DNA from: Verrucomicrobiota bacterium
GTDB taxonomy: Bacteria > Verrucomicrobiota > Verrucomicrobiia > Opitutales > Opitutaceae
Reading direction: 5' to 3'
NCBI GenBank assembly: GCA_030916665.1
Contig: JAUPWC010000350.1
Coordinates: 1 to 11,610, forward strand
DNA: 11,610 bases
In this document: piece by piece, positions 1-6,766 of the stretch
How positions within the stretch are numbered: the first letter of the stretch is position 1
Layout of the letters: every line of letters starts with the position of its first letter
Position numbers and translations under genes: made by a program
The notes under the pieces: generated by a model
What the model was told of the DNA's origin: nothing
What the model saw: the letters and a program-made list of their open reading frames with translations, nothing else
Databases searched by the model: none

Positions 1-651
1 CCAGAGTTCGAAGTCGAGCCAGGCGGGCACCGGCGCGAGCTTGCCGCGACCGATGGACGGGCGGGCATTGGTGTACCAGCCACGCGCAAAGTAGGCGCGA
101 CCGATGGCGCCGGCGTGGATCTGCGCGATCGCCTCCTGCATGGCGGGAAACGAACGGCGCTGGTTGCCCATCTGCACGAGACGGCCGTACTTCGCGACGG
201 CTTGGAGCAACAGTTCGCCCTCGTGTGGGTTATGGCTGCACGGCTTCTCCACGTACACGTGCTTGCCCGCAGCCAGCGCCATGATCGTCATGGGCGCGTG
301 CCAGTGATCGGGGGTGGCGATACCGAGGGCATCGACGTCCTTGTCTTCGAGGGCACGACGAAAATCCTTGATGGTTTTGGGCACGCTTGTCTGGACCTTG
401 GCGGTCGCAGCGAGCCCTTTGGCGAGGGCCCGGTCGTCGACATCGCAAAGGTAGGCGATCTCGGTGTTGGGCAGCGACGCGAAGCATTGGATCAAGGCGA
501 TGCCCCGGCTGTTGAGACCGGCGATGGCGACCCGCAGGCGACTGTTGGCGGAGGCCGGAGCAGCGGCACGTGCCGAGGGAGAAAAGCGGTGAAGCAGGCC
601 CAGGCCGATGCCGGCCACGACTGATTGATGGATAAATTTGCGACGGTTCAT
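1..651 (-). CDS. Tat-exported Gfo/Idh/MocA family oxidoreductase (3' end cut by window edge)
   Basis: NAD(P)-dependent sugar or cyclitol oxidoreductase of the Gfo/Idh/MocA family; only the first 217 codons are present and the frame is still open at base 1. I translated it directly from the ATG at 651-649. The N-terminus MNRRKFIHQSVVAG is a twin-arginine signal (R3-R4, F6) followed by a short hydrophobic stretch, so the protein is probably exported folded with its cofactor. The Rossmann fold begins near residue 39 (RVAIAGLNSRG), followed by CDVD at 69-72, TPDHWHAP at 113-120, and the family's catalytic lysine motif HVYVEKP at 131-137 (K136). The MGNQRRS segment and the 'NARPSIGRGK' region match exported members common in Planctomycetota and Verrucomicrobiota. 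It starts 42 bp after the TIM-barrel gene and is probably last or near-last in the same operon. Substrate unknown. Family assignment is firm; function in glycan oxidation is inference. Confidence 0.93.
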   Translation of the reverse strand, partial: MNRRKFIHQSVVAGIGLGLLHRFSPSARAAAPASANSRLRVAIAGLNSRGIALIQCFASLPNTEIAYLCDVDDRALAKGLAATAKVQTSVPKTIKDFRRALEDKDVDALGIATPDHWHAPMTIMALAAGKHVYVEKPCSHNPHEGELLLQAVAKYGRLVQMGNQRRSFPAMQEAIAQIHAGAIGRAYFARGWYTNARPSIGRGKLAPVPAWLDFELW

Positions 652-693
652 GGTCAGGATATGGGTTGATGGCGTTGGGAGAAATGAATCATT

Positions 694-1860
694 TCAGGAT
701 TTTCGGCCAGCCGGGCCGTGGGCCCGCAGATAGGCCAGGCTGCGTTCAAGCTCGCCGCGCTGGTATTCTTGTTCGAAAGCCTCCGGATCGGCGCCTGCGG
801 GCGCCTGGACAGTCGGGATCGCGTGCCCGCGCCGGCAAAGGGCCAGGAATTCCACGATGTCGGCGGCGCGCACGGCCGGATAGACTTTCCAGTAGTCAGG
901 TTGCAGGTACGGGATGGGGCGGGGCGAATTGGAGATGGTCTCCAGCAGCAAGGGCACGTCCGGGCAGAGCCGGGCCATCGTGGCGACATACGCGGGCACA
1001 TCCATCAAGCCCTCGCCGACCGCCGTCCACTGAAACATGGCTCCCTCCGGCGTCGGCCAGACCATGTAATCGCGGATGCTGGTGCAGGCCACGTAGCGGC
1101 CGAGCTGCTCGAGCTGGCGCATGGGATCCTCCATGGCCCAAAGGGCGTTGCCCGGATCCAGCATGACGCCCGTGGTATCGGCTCCGGCCGCCTGGATGAC
1201 CTGCAACATTTCTTCGGTGCGCAGGTCGGCGGCATGGTTTTCCACCGCGAACTTCAAGCCGGCGTCCTGCGCGCGCGTCCGCACGGACCGCAGGGCGTGG
1301 ATCAACTCGGCCATGCGCGCCTCGATTCCACCGGGAGTGGAACGATCCGCTAGGTTGCCGATCCGACAGTTCACCACCGATGAGCCCAGCGCCGTCGCCA
1401 CCCGCACGCCCAGCGTGAGCAGATCATCCACGCTGCCGTAGTCCTTAAGAAAGGTTGTGCTTCCCGGAGTGACGCTGCCGATCCCGACATAGAGGCGAAT
1501 GCCTGCACTCGCGGCCGCCTGCCGCAGACCGGTCAGGTAGGCATCATCGAGCCGCTCGAACGCCTTCAGGCCGTTGAACAACACGGCATCGAGCCGTTGT
1601 TCGGCAGCGTAGGCAATCAGGCGGCTGGCCGGCCACTTGTAGGCCCGCAGCGAATACGCGTCCATGCCGAGCGGTACGTTGCCTCCCGCTCCCGGGGACG
1701 CGGCCCGAAGCGAACACGCGAGTGAGCTCGCCGCCGCCATGGCGGTGAGGCGGATGAATTCCCGGCGCGGCAGGCCGGATGATGGGGAGCAAGCTGTCAT
1801 GGGAGGAAGCGTTGGGCTGGGATCCGGGCGGACGGACATTTCGGTGGGGGCAGCTTTCAT
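694..1860 (-). CDS. Tat-exported sugar phosphate isomerase/epimerase-like TIM-barrel protein
   Basis: A 388-residue xylose isomerase-like TIM barrel (AP endonuclease 2 superfamily), whose members isomerise or epimerise sugars or keto-sugars using a divalent metal. Candidate metal ligands are E207 in the ENHAAD segment, D235 in MLDPGNA, D264 in SIRDY and E307 in LLLETIS; the histidine often found in the 'HLKD' strand is absent (TSIRD here). A twin-arginine signal, LPRREFIRLTAMAAASS, lies at residues 30-46, so a phosphorylated cytoplasmic substrate is unlikely despite the family name. The start is uncertain: the ATG at 1860 leaves an unusually long leader of about 30 residues before the arginines, while Met21 (ATG at 1800) would give a typical leader. 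Neither has a Shine-Dalgarno. It follows the sulfatase stop by 18 bp and precedes the oxidoreductase by 42 bp; the pair suggests an oxidise-then-isomerise step (inference). Confidence 0.88.
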   Translation of the reverse strand: MKAAPTEMSVRPDPSPTLPPMTACSPSSGLPRREFIRLTAMAAASSLACSLRAASPGAGGNVPLGMDAYSLRAYKWPASRLIAYAAEQRLDAVLFNGLKAFERLDDAYLTGLRQAAASAGIRLYVGIGSVTPGSTTFLKDYGSVDDLLTLGVRVATALGSSVVNCRIGNLADRSTPGGIEARMAELIHALRSVRTRAQDAGLKFAVENHAADLRTEEMLQVIQAAGADTTGVMLDPGNALWAMEDPMRQLEQLGRYVACTSIRDYMVWPTPEGAMFQWTAVGEGLMDVPAYVATMARLCPDVPLLLETISNSPRPIPYLQPDYWKVYPAVRAADIVEFLALCRRGHAIPTVQAPAGADPEAFEQEYQRGELERSLAYLRAHGPAGRKS

Positions 1861-1878
1861 GCGTGTGCAATCTCTGGG

Positions 1879-3462
1879 TTAGTCGTTCTTCGCGGCGCCC
1901 TTCGCTTTCTTTCCGCCGGGCGGCTTGGGCTCCCAGCGGAAACTCTCGCCCTCGGTGATCAGGCGCAGCTGGTTCGTCTCCGGTCCGGCCGGGGCGAATG
2001 ACTTCGGCGCGCTCGCCTTCATCCGCTCGATCACGGCCTGATGGCCGCCGGCGGGCGCGAGATTGTTCCACTCGTTTGGATCTTCGGTGAGGTTGTAGAG
2101 TTCCTCCGTATCGTCCGCGTAATGGATGTAGCGCCACTGCTGGTTCACGACGGTGTAGCCGCCCGGCTTGATTTCGCACAGCAACACCTCGCGATCCCTG
2201 GCCTGCGCGGGATCGCGCAGGACTGCAGCCAGTGACTTCCCTTCCAGGCCCGAGTCCGGAGCAAGACCGCAGAGATCAACCAGGGTTGGATACATGTCGA
2301 TGGCGCTGACCGTCGTGTCGACCTTGGCCGGGCGCGCGATCCCCGGTCCGGCCCAGATGAAGGGAATGCGGGCGGTCTCCTTCCAGAGCGTGTGCTTGCC
2401 CCATTGGCCCTTCTCTCCGTGGTGGTAGCCTTGGTCGCTCCAGAAGATGACGATGGTGTTGTCCCGCTCCGGGCTCGCCTCCAAGGCATCCAAGACGCGG
2501 CCCACCTGCGCATCGGCATAGGAGGTGCAGGCGAGATAGGCCCGCAGGACTTCCTTCATGATACCCAGTTCATTGAGCTTGTCGTGAATGGAGGCCTTGC
2601 GGTGATCGTAGAACTTGCGAATGGCCGGCGGCAGATCAGCCGTATCATCCTCCTTGATCTGGGGAAGCTGGATTTCATCGAGCGGATACAGGTCGTAGTA
2701 TTTCTGCGGCGCGTAGTTCTGGAAGTGCGGGGCGTACAGGCCCAAGGCGATGAAGAAGGGCTGGGCGTGCTGGCGCTGGAGGACGTTGATCACCCAGTCG
2801 GTCTGCTGCGTATCGGCCATGTCCTTTCCCACCTCGTTGGGCAGCGGAGCGTATTCCATGAAGGACCGATCGGTGCCGGGATTCTGCTGGCGCGTGAAAC
2901 GACTGAAAGGCAGCGGGGTCGGCAGCGGCGCGCCTTGCCGCCAACTGTCCACCGGCCACCCGCTTTCACGCTGGGCCTGGGTGCGGACATGGAAGTCGGT
3001 CCAGCCGCGCACATCCACGAAACCGGCCGGGTGATGAAACACCTTGCCCGTACCGTACGTCTGGTAGCCCGCCTGCTGGAAGGCCACCTGCAACGGCCGA
3101 AGGTCGGGACGGTCGCGCCAGTAGACTTGAGTAGTATAGGCTCCCGTGGTCGAGGGATGCCGCCCAGTGAACAAGGCGGAACGCGCAGGCGCACAGAAGC
3201 TGCCGCAGGCCTGTGCGTGCATGAACGTCACCCCGCGGGCCGCCAGGCGATCTAGATTGGGTGTCTTGGCCTTGATGGGCGAATCCAAGGGGCCTACCCA
3301 AGCGTTGAGGTCATCCGTGGCGATGAAGATGACGTTGGGCGCCTTGCTGGGAGAGGCAGCCGACGCCATCAGCGGGGAGATGATCATCGCCGCCAGCACG
3401 ATGATCACAGTCCTTGGACTAATGCGGAAACCACCCAAGTGCGATGCGAGTAGGAGATTCAT
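1879..3462 (-). CDS. secreted sulfatase, iduronate-2-sulfatase-like (CAPAR active site)
   Basis: A type I formylglycine sulfatase of 527 residues, hydrolysing sulfate esters on a glycan. A signal peptide is visible (hydrophobic core about 18-34, cleavage probably after ASA near 35). The alkaline-phosphatase-like fold starts with NVIFIATDD; D50 and D51 bind the metal. The active-site cysteine C90 lies in C-A-P-A-R, then SALFTGRHPSTTG; the fourth position is Ala rather than the usual Ser, which still fits CxPxR. Further site residues are K140 (GTGK), H246 (APHFQ), D343-Q344 (SDQGYHHGEKG) and K356-H357. 'DDLNAW' near the N-terminus and 'SYADAQVG' resemble the iduronate-2-sulfatase/S1_7-type group; the subfamily is tentative. 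The tail is lysine-rich (PPGGKKAKGAAKND). Activity needs a sulfatase-maturing enzyme encoded elsewhere. It is the third gene of a five-gene run, 57 bp after the TIM/propeller gene. No Shine-Dalgarno precedes the ATG. Confidence 0.93.
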   Translation of the reverse strand: MNLLLASHLGGFRISPRTVIIVLAAMIISPLMASAASPSKAPNVIFIATDDLNAWVGPLDSPIKAKTPNLDRLAARGVTFMHAQACGSFCAPARSALFTGRHPSTTGAYTTQVYWRDRPDLRPLQVAFQQAGYQTYGTGKVFHHPAGFVDVRGWTDFHVRTQAQRESGWPVDSWRQGAPLPTPLPFSRFTRQQNPGTDRSFMEYAPLPNEVGKDMADTQQTDWVINVLQRQHAQPFFIALGLYAPHFQNYAPQKYYDLYPLDEIQLPQIKEDDTADLPPAIRKFYDHRKASIHDKLNELGIMKEVLRAYLACTSYADAQVGRVLDALEASPERDNTIVIFWSDQGYHHGEKGQWGKHTLWKETARIPFIWAGPGIARPAKVDTTVSAIDMYPTLVDLCGLAPDSGLEGKSLAAVLRDPAQARDREVLLCEIKPGGYTVVNQQWRYIHYADDTEELYNLTEDPNEWNNLAPAGGHQAVIERMKASAPKSFAPAGPETNQLRLITEGESFRWEPKPPGGKKAKGAAKND

Positions 3463-3519
3463 ATCTGAGCCCGGGTTGGTTGCGCTGGGGTTTACGTTTG
3501 GGTTCTCGGCCCGTTTTCC

Positions 3520-5259
3520 TCACCGCGAGGAGGATGGCGGAAGATTGTCCACTGAGAGGAAGAAGACTTGGTCGCCCGTGTGCTGCGGAAAGGCCAACAC
3601 GCCCAGTTCCGGCGAGAAACCCGGGTCGGTCGGGTTGCGCAGACCGGAAAGTACCACGCTGACCCGGCCGGTTTGCGCATGAATCCTCAGCAGTTTGCCG
3701 GCGGCCCAATCAGTGACGTAATAACTGTCGCCCGCCTTGGTGATTCCCTCCAGATTTCCGGCTTCCCTGGAGAGCGTCTCAATTTTCCGCGTGACCAGGT
3801 CGATGCGCAGAAGATCGCCGACTTTCGAGGTGTTGAAGGTTCCGGGTTCACTCAAAACGCCCCATGAGGCCACGATGAGTTTGCCCGCATCGATTGTGAG
3901 TCCATCGGGGGCTTCCAAGCGATCGGTTTCAAGCCAGACCTCGACTGCGCCGGATGCTGGCACGATCCGGTAGATCCGGTTGGCGAAGAAGTCCGAGACG
4001 TAGAGGTCGCCGTTGCCGGCGAGGGCGATGTCATTGAGGAACTTTCCCTCGGGGATGGGGAAGAACCGCGAAATCGTCCGCCGCCCGATGTCGATCTGGT
4101 GCACACCCTCCCGGTCGACAACGTAGAGAAAGCGGTCGGTCGCCACCATGCCGGACGGCGCGTGCATCCGCTCGGTCAGGCCGATCCAAAAGGGCTCGAT
4201 GACCTTGCCGGTGGCGTCGAGCCGGGAGATCCAGCCGTAGGCGTCCTTGGCCAGCGAGATGCCACCGCCCAGATTCGAGACGAACCACGTCTTGCTCGGC
4301 GCGTGCCAGGTGCATTGGTCCGGCGCATCAAACGGCTGCGCCGGCAAGGCGTTCAAATCCTGAATCCACTTCCCGTAAGTGGATTTTGACAGGGGAAGAT
4401 AGACGTCCGGTGCTTCGGCGATCCGGTGGTTGATGAAGCCGATGGCCCCCCGGTAATCGAGGCTGCGAAGTTTCTTCAGCACGCGGGTCAGGTCGAAATT
4501 GCCCCGGTAGAGAGGCTTGAGCGTGGAGTATTCCCACTCGCTGCCGTTGACCTGACTGGGGAGATTGTCGCTTCCGGCAATCGTGACGTAGCCCAGATGA
4601 TCCTTCACGTTCTCCAGCACCTGCTCGATGCGATCCGCGTTGCCGGCCCGGATCTCATGGCAGGTGTGCACAGCCAGAGTGAAGTTCGGGCGGTTGATCT
4701 TTTTGACGTAAACCAGCGCCTCCTCCGCCGTGGCGATCACGTTCTTGCTGTGGGGATAGAGGGTGACCTTGAGTGATTTGCCGGAGGCGTATTCGACCAG
4801 CGCCCGGATTTCTGTTTCCAACCGATCGGGGGTGATTCCGTCCTGCGGCTTGCCCGTGATCAGCCAGAGGTCGGTGCCGGTCCCGGCCAGCCGATCCACC
4901 ACTTGCACCCAGTCGCGGCTGAAACCGGTCTGGGGGTCGTAGCCGAGGACGTAGAACGCGGCGAAAATCCTGACGTCAGCTCCCTGCCGGGCGGCTTCTT
5001 CATACTGGGACAAGTTCGCCAATTTGGCCGCGCTCCCGATGTCCACGGCCAGGCCGGCATAACCGTGGCGGCGCAGCATGCTCACCTGCTCTGCGACGGG
5101 CAATTTTTCCAGTCCGCCAAAATTGTAGGTGAACAAGGGCCAGTCATAGCGAAGAGCGGGACTCGCTTCGACCCGACCCGACCAGGCGAGCAGGAATGAC
5201 GCGAGATAGAGCAGCGCCCTGCCGACGGCATGGAGAGGGTTTTTAGCGGGAAGACTCAT
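3520..5259 (-). CDS. exported TIM-barrel (isomerase-like) fused to SMP-30/gluconolactonase-like beta-propeller
   Basis: A 579-residue two-domain protein. Residues 1-33 look like a signal peptide (hydrophobic ALLYLASFLLAW). Residues about 38-300 form a xylose isomerase-like TIM barrel: the VTLYPHSKNV strand (H170), then a NFTLAVHTCHE strand (H198, H201, E202) and a DYRGAIGFINHR strand, matching the sugar phosphate isomerase/epimerase group. Residues about 310-575 are a six-bladed propeller of the SMP-30/gluconolactonase/NHL type, with repeated blades such as GNGDLYVSD, APDGLTID and GDSYYVTDW; N409-D410 and the P451-D452-G turn resemble metal-site turns of lactonases. The frame is open 121 codons further upstream, but those codons run antisense-like through the previous gene and have no signal peptide; the ATG at 5259 places the signal at the N-terminus and overlaps the previous stop by 17 bp, implying translational coupling. 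A possible role is sugar-lactone opening linked to isomerisation (inference). Confidence 0.85.
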   Translation of the reverse strand: MSLPAKNPLHAVGRALLYLASFLLAWSGRVEASPALRYDWPLFTYNFGGLEKLPVAEQVSMLRRHGYAGLAVDIGSAAKLANLSQYEEAARQGADVRIFAAFYVLGYDPQTGFSRDWVQVVDRLAGTGTDLWLITGKPQDGITPDRLETEIRALVEYASGKSLKVTLYPHSKNVIATAEEALVYVKKINRPNFTLAVHTCHEIRAGNADRIEQVLENVKDHLGYVTIAGSDNLPSQVNGSEWEYSTLKPLYRGNFDLTRVLKKLRSLDYRGAIGFINHRIAEAPDVYLPLSKSTYGKWIQDLNALPAQPFDAPDQCTWHAPSKTWFVSNLGGGISLAKDAYGWISRLDATGKVIEPFWIGLTERMHAPSGMVATDRFLYVVDREGVHQIDIGRRTISRFFPIPEGKFLNDIALAGNGDLYVSDFFANRIYRIVPASGAVEVWLETDRLEAPDGLTIDAGKLIVASWGVLSEPGTFNTSKVGDLLRIDLVTRKIETLSREAGNLEGITKAGDSYYVTDWAAGKLLRIHAQTGRVSVVLSGLRNPTDPGFSPELGVLAFPQHTGDQVFFLSVDNLPPSSSR

Positions 5260-6562
5260 GGGGTTGCGAGGGTGTTGTCGGGGTGGACGTAGCAGTTGGA
5301 AAACCCGACCGGGCGGTAGGTTCAGCGGTATTTTCCGCGGACAGTAGCGAGTAGACGCTGATGGCGCTGTTGAAGAAGTCGGGCAGGACGGTAACGCCGC
5401 CGTTGATCCATTCATGGATGCCCCGCTCGCGAAAGTCGGCCAGGCAGTCCCGCAGGGCGCGTTGGGCCAGAGTGGGATCGCGGCGGGCGAGGACGGGCAC
5501 CAACCAGGCGAGCGGAGTGGCCCAGTAACCACCATTCTGGTAGACGCCCTCGGGACGGTATTCAAAGGTCGATTGCCAGGTTGAATAGGTGAGCAAATGA
5601 CGGATCTGCCCTTTCTGCGCATACCGGTCGTAGTTGTTGACGAGAAAATTGAGGGCCTTCTGCTCCTGTTCGTTGGTCGCCAGATTGCGACTGATCACAA
5701 AGGCAGTACCCCACACGTCGTATTGTCGGCACAGGCCGTCCGCGGCGTAGAAAGCCCCCGAATCCCGGTCCCACAACCGCCCGATATTCTTTTTGATGAG
5801 TTCGGCCCGGCGCAGGTATTCGTCTGGCTCGCCGACGCCCGCCTTCTGGCAAACCCGGGCCATCTGGCTGCAAGCTTCGTAGTAGAGGGCGGAGCACATG
5901 AGCAGATGTCCGGTCTGACGCACGATGTCGGTGTAGCCATAAACGCACTGAGGGTTGTCCGGCCGGTTGTAGACCAGGCCGTTTTCCGCCCGGTTGATGT
6001 GGTCCAGTCCGCGGCGGAGGGCGCGTTCATGCCGGCGCAAAAAATCGAGGTCCCCGGTTCGTTCCACGTAACGGCAGACCGCACTCGCCAGGAACGCGGC
6101 ATTCTCCAGCGCGTGGTCGGCCATGGGGGAGCGTTCACCTCCCGGGCTGTAAATCGGTTTGCCGGCGGCCGTGACCCGGTCGGGAATGCAACCGTCCTTC
6201 CGTTGCCCGGCCAGCAGGAATTCCAGGTAACCGCTGGTTTCCTGGGGCGACAGGAGATCACCAGCGAACTCGACGAAATACGCGAAGTCGCGGGTAAAGA
6301 GCAGACCGTAGTGTTTCAGCGCATCAGTATAAAAGACGGTGCGTCCGTCCTTGTAGGTGGCGCGGTTCGTGGCCACCAAGCCGGCGGTGTAGGTTTGCAG
6401 CCATCGGGCGTCCTGTTGAAATTCAGCGTCCGTGGGCACAAAGGCCGGGAGGGCGGCCGGCAGGGAAATCGGGAGCGAGCAGGTCATCGCGGTGGCGAGC
6501 ACGCCCAGGCGGAAGCGGGTGACCGCTCGCGCGAGAATAGTGCGTTGGGGGGGCGGTTTCAT
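5243..6562 (-). CDS. exported six-hairpin (alpha/alpha)6 glycosidase-like protein
   Basis: A 439-residue protein with a signal peptide (about residues 1-37; hydrophobic LGVLATAMTCSLPISLPAALPA). The rest has the repeated aromatic, Gly-rich and Asp/Glu-rich loops of (alpha/alpha)6-barrel glycoside hydrolases: LFTRDFAYF at 88-96, DHALENAAFLA at 149-159, YGYTDIVRQTG at 208-218, RQYDVWGTAFV at 279-289, KGQIRHLL at 317-324, VYQNGGYWATPLAW at 340-353 and GIHEWING at 381-388. Acidic residues D92, E153, D282 and E384 are candidate catalytic residues, but I cannot place it in a named GH family. The last 30 residues are a Ser/Thr/Pro-rich tail that overlaps the next gene by 17 bp. It is the first gene of the five-gene run; the shared promoter-like element at 6686-6733 lies 123 bp upstream. 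No Shine-Dalgarno. Expected role: exo- or endo-cleavage of a glycan in the periplasm or outside the cell. Confidence 0.85.
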   Translation of the reverse strand: MKPPPQRTILARAVTRFRLGVLATAMTCSLPISLPAALPAFVPTDAEFQQDARWLQTYTAGLVATNRATYKDGRTVFYTDALKHYGLLFTRDFAYFVEFAGDLLSPQETSGYLEFLLAGQRKDGCIPDRVTAAGKPIYSPGGERSPMADHALENAAFLASAVCRYVERTGDLDFLRRHERALRRGLDHINRAENGLVYNRPDNPQCVYGYTDIVRQTGHLLMCSALYYEACSQMARVCQKAGVGEPDEYLRRAELIKKNIGRLWDRDSGAFYAADGLCRQYDVWGTAFVISRNLATNEQEQKALNFLVNNYDRYAQKGQIRHLLTYSTWQSTFEYRPEGVYQNGGYWATPLAWLVPVLARRDPTLAQRALRDCLADFRERGIHEWINGGVTVLPDFFNSAISVYSLLSAENTAEPTARSGFPTATSTPTTPSQPHESSR

Positions 6563-6685
6563 GACGGTGAACGGCGAGCGGGGAGGGGGGAACAGACCGA
6601 TGGAGGGCGAGGCCAGACGAGGAACGGGTATGCAGAAGGGGCGTGGCCGACCAGGAGGCGAGGATAGGCAGGTAGCGAGGCGATG

Positions 6686-6733
6686 AGAGTATCAGGCCCA
6701 GGCGGGGTGGGGCATCCCATTAACAGGGGATGC
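6686..6733 (-). promoter_or_regulatory. shared promoter/operator-like element, copy 1 (upstream of the five-gene run)
   Basis: In the gene direction this reads a palindrome ending GGGATGCC, then 13 bases, then GCCTGATACTCT. The same two blocks with the same 13-base spacing occur at 10673-10718, in the only other gap of comparable size, while the 13 bases between differ. GATACT (6693-6688) could be a -10 hexamer (4 of 6 matches to TATAAT), but no TTGACA-like -35 lies at 16-18 bp; the GATGCC half of the palindrome occupies that place, as in an activator-dependent or alternative-sigma promoter. The 204-bp gap shows no clear hairpin with a T tract. The element is seen; its role is inferred. Confidence 0.6.
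6712..6733. repeat. inverted repeat in copy 1 of the shared element
   Basis: Two perfect 7-base arms, GCATCCC and GGGATGC, are separated by 8 bases that include TTAA. There is no T tract beside it on the minus strand, so an intrinsic terminator for the GH92 gene is unlikely. An operator for a dimeric regulator is the better guess. Confidence 0.6.
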
Positions 6734-6766
6734 GCGGCGCCTCGCGCAGCCAGACGCCGGGCGAAA

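Noticed and set aside
2392..3255. A 287-codon plus-strand frame antisense to the left sulfatase
   Set aside because: It is a composition shadow; the minus strand carries all sulfatase active-site motifs across the same bases.
5260..5622. A 121-residue N-terminal extension of the TIM/propeller protein
   Set aside because: It overlaps the six-hairpin gene in another frame, has no signal peptide and reads as low-complexity Pro/Ser/Arg; the ATG at 5259 starts directly with a signal sequence.
6712..6733. Inverted repeat as an intrinsic terminator of GH92
   Set aside because: The arms are only 7 bp and no T tract follows on the transcribed strand; the same arrangement recurs at 10701-10718 with a fixed distance to a -10-like block.
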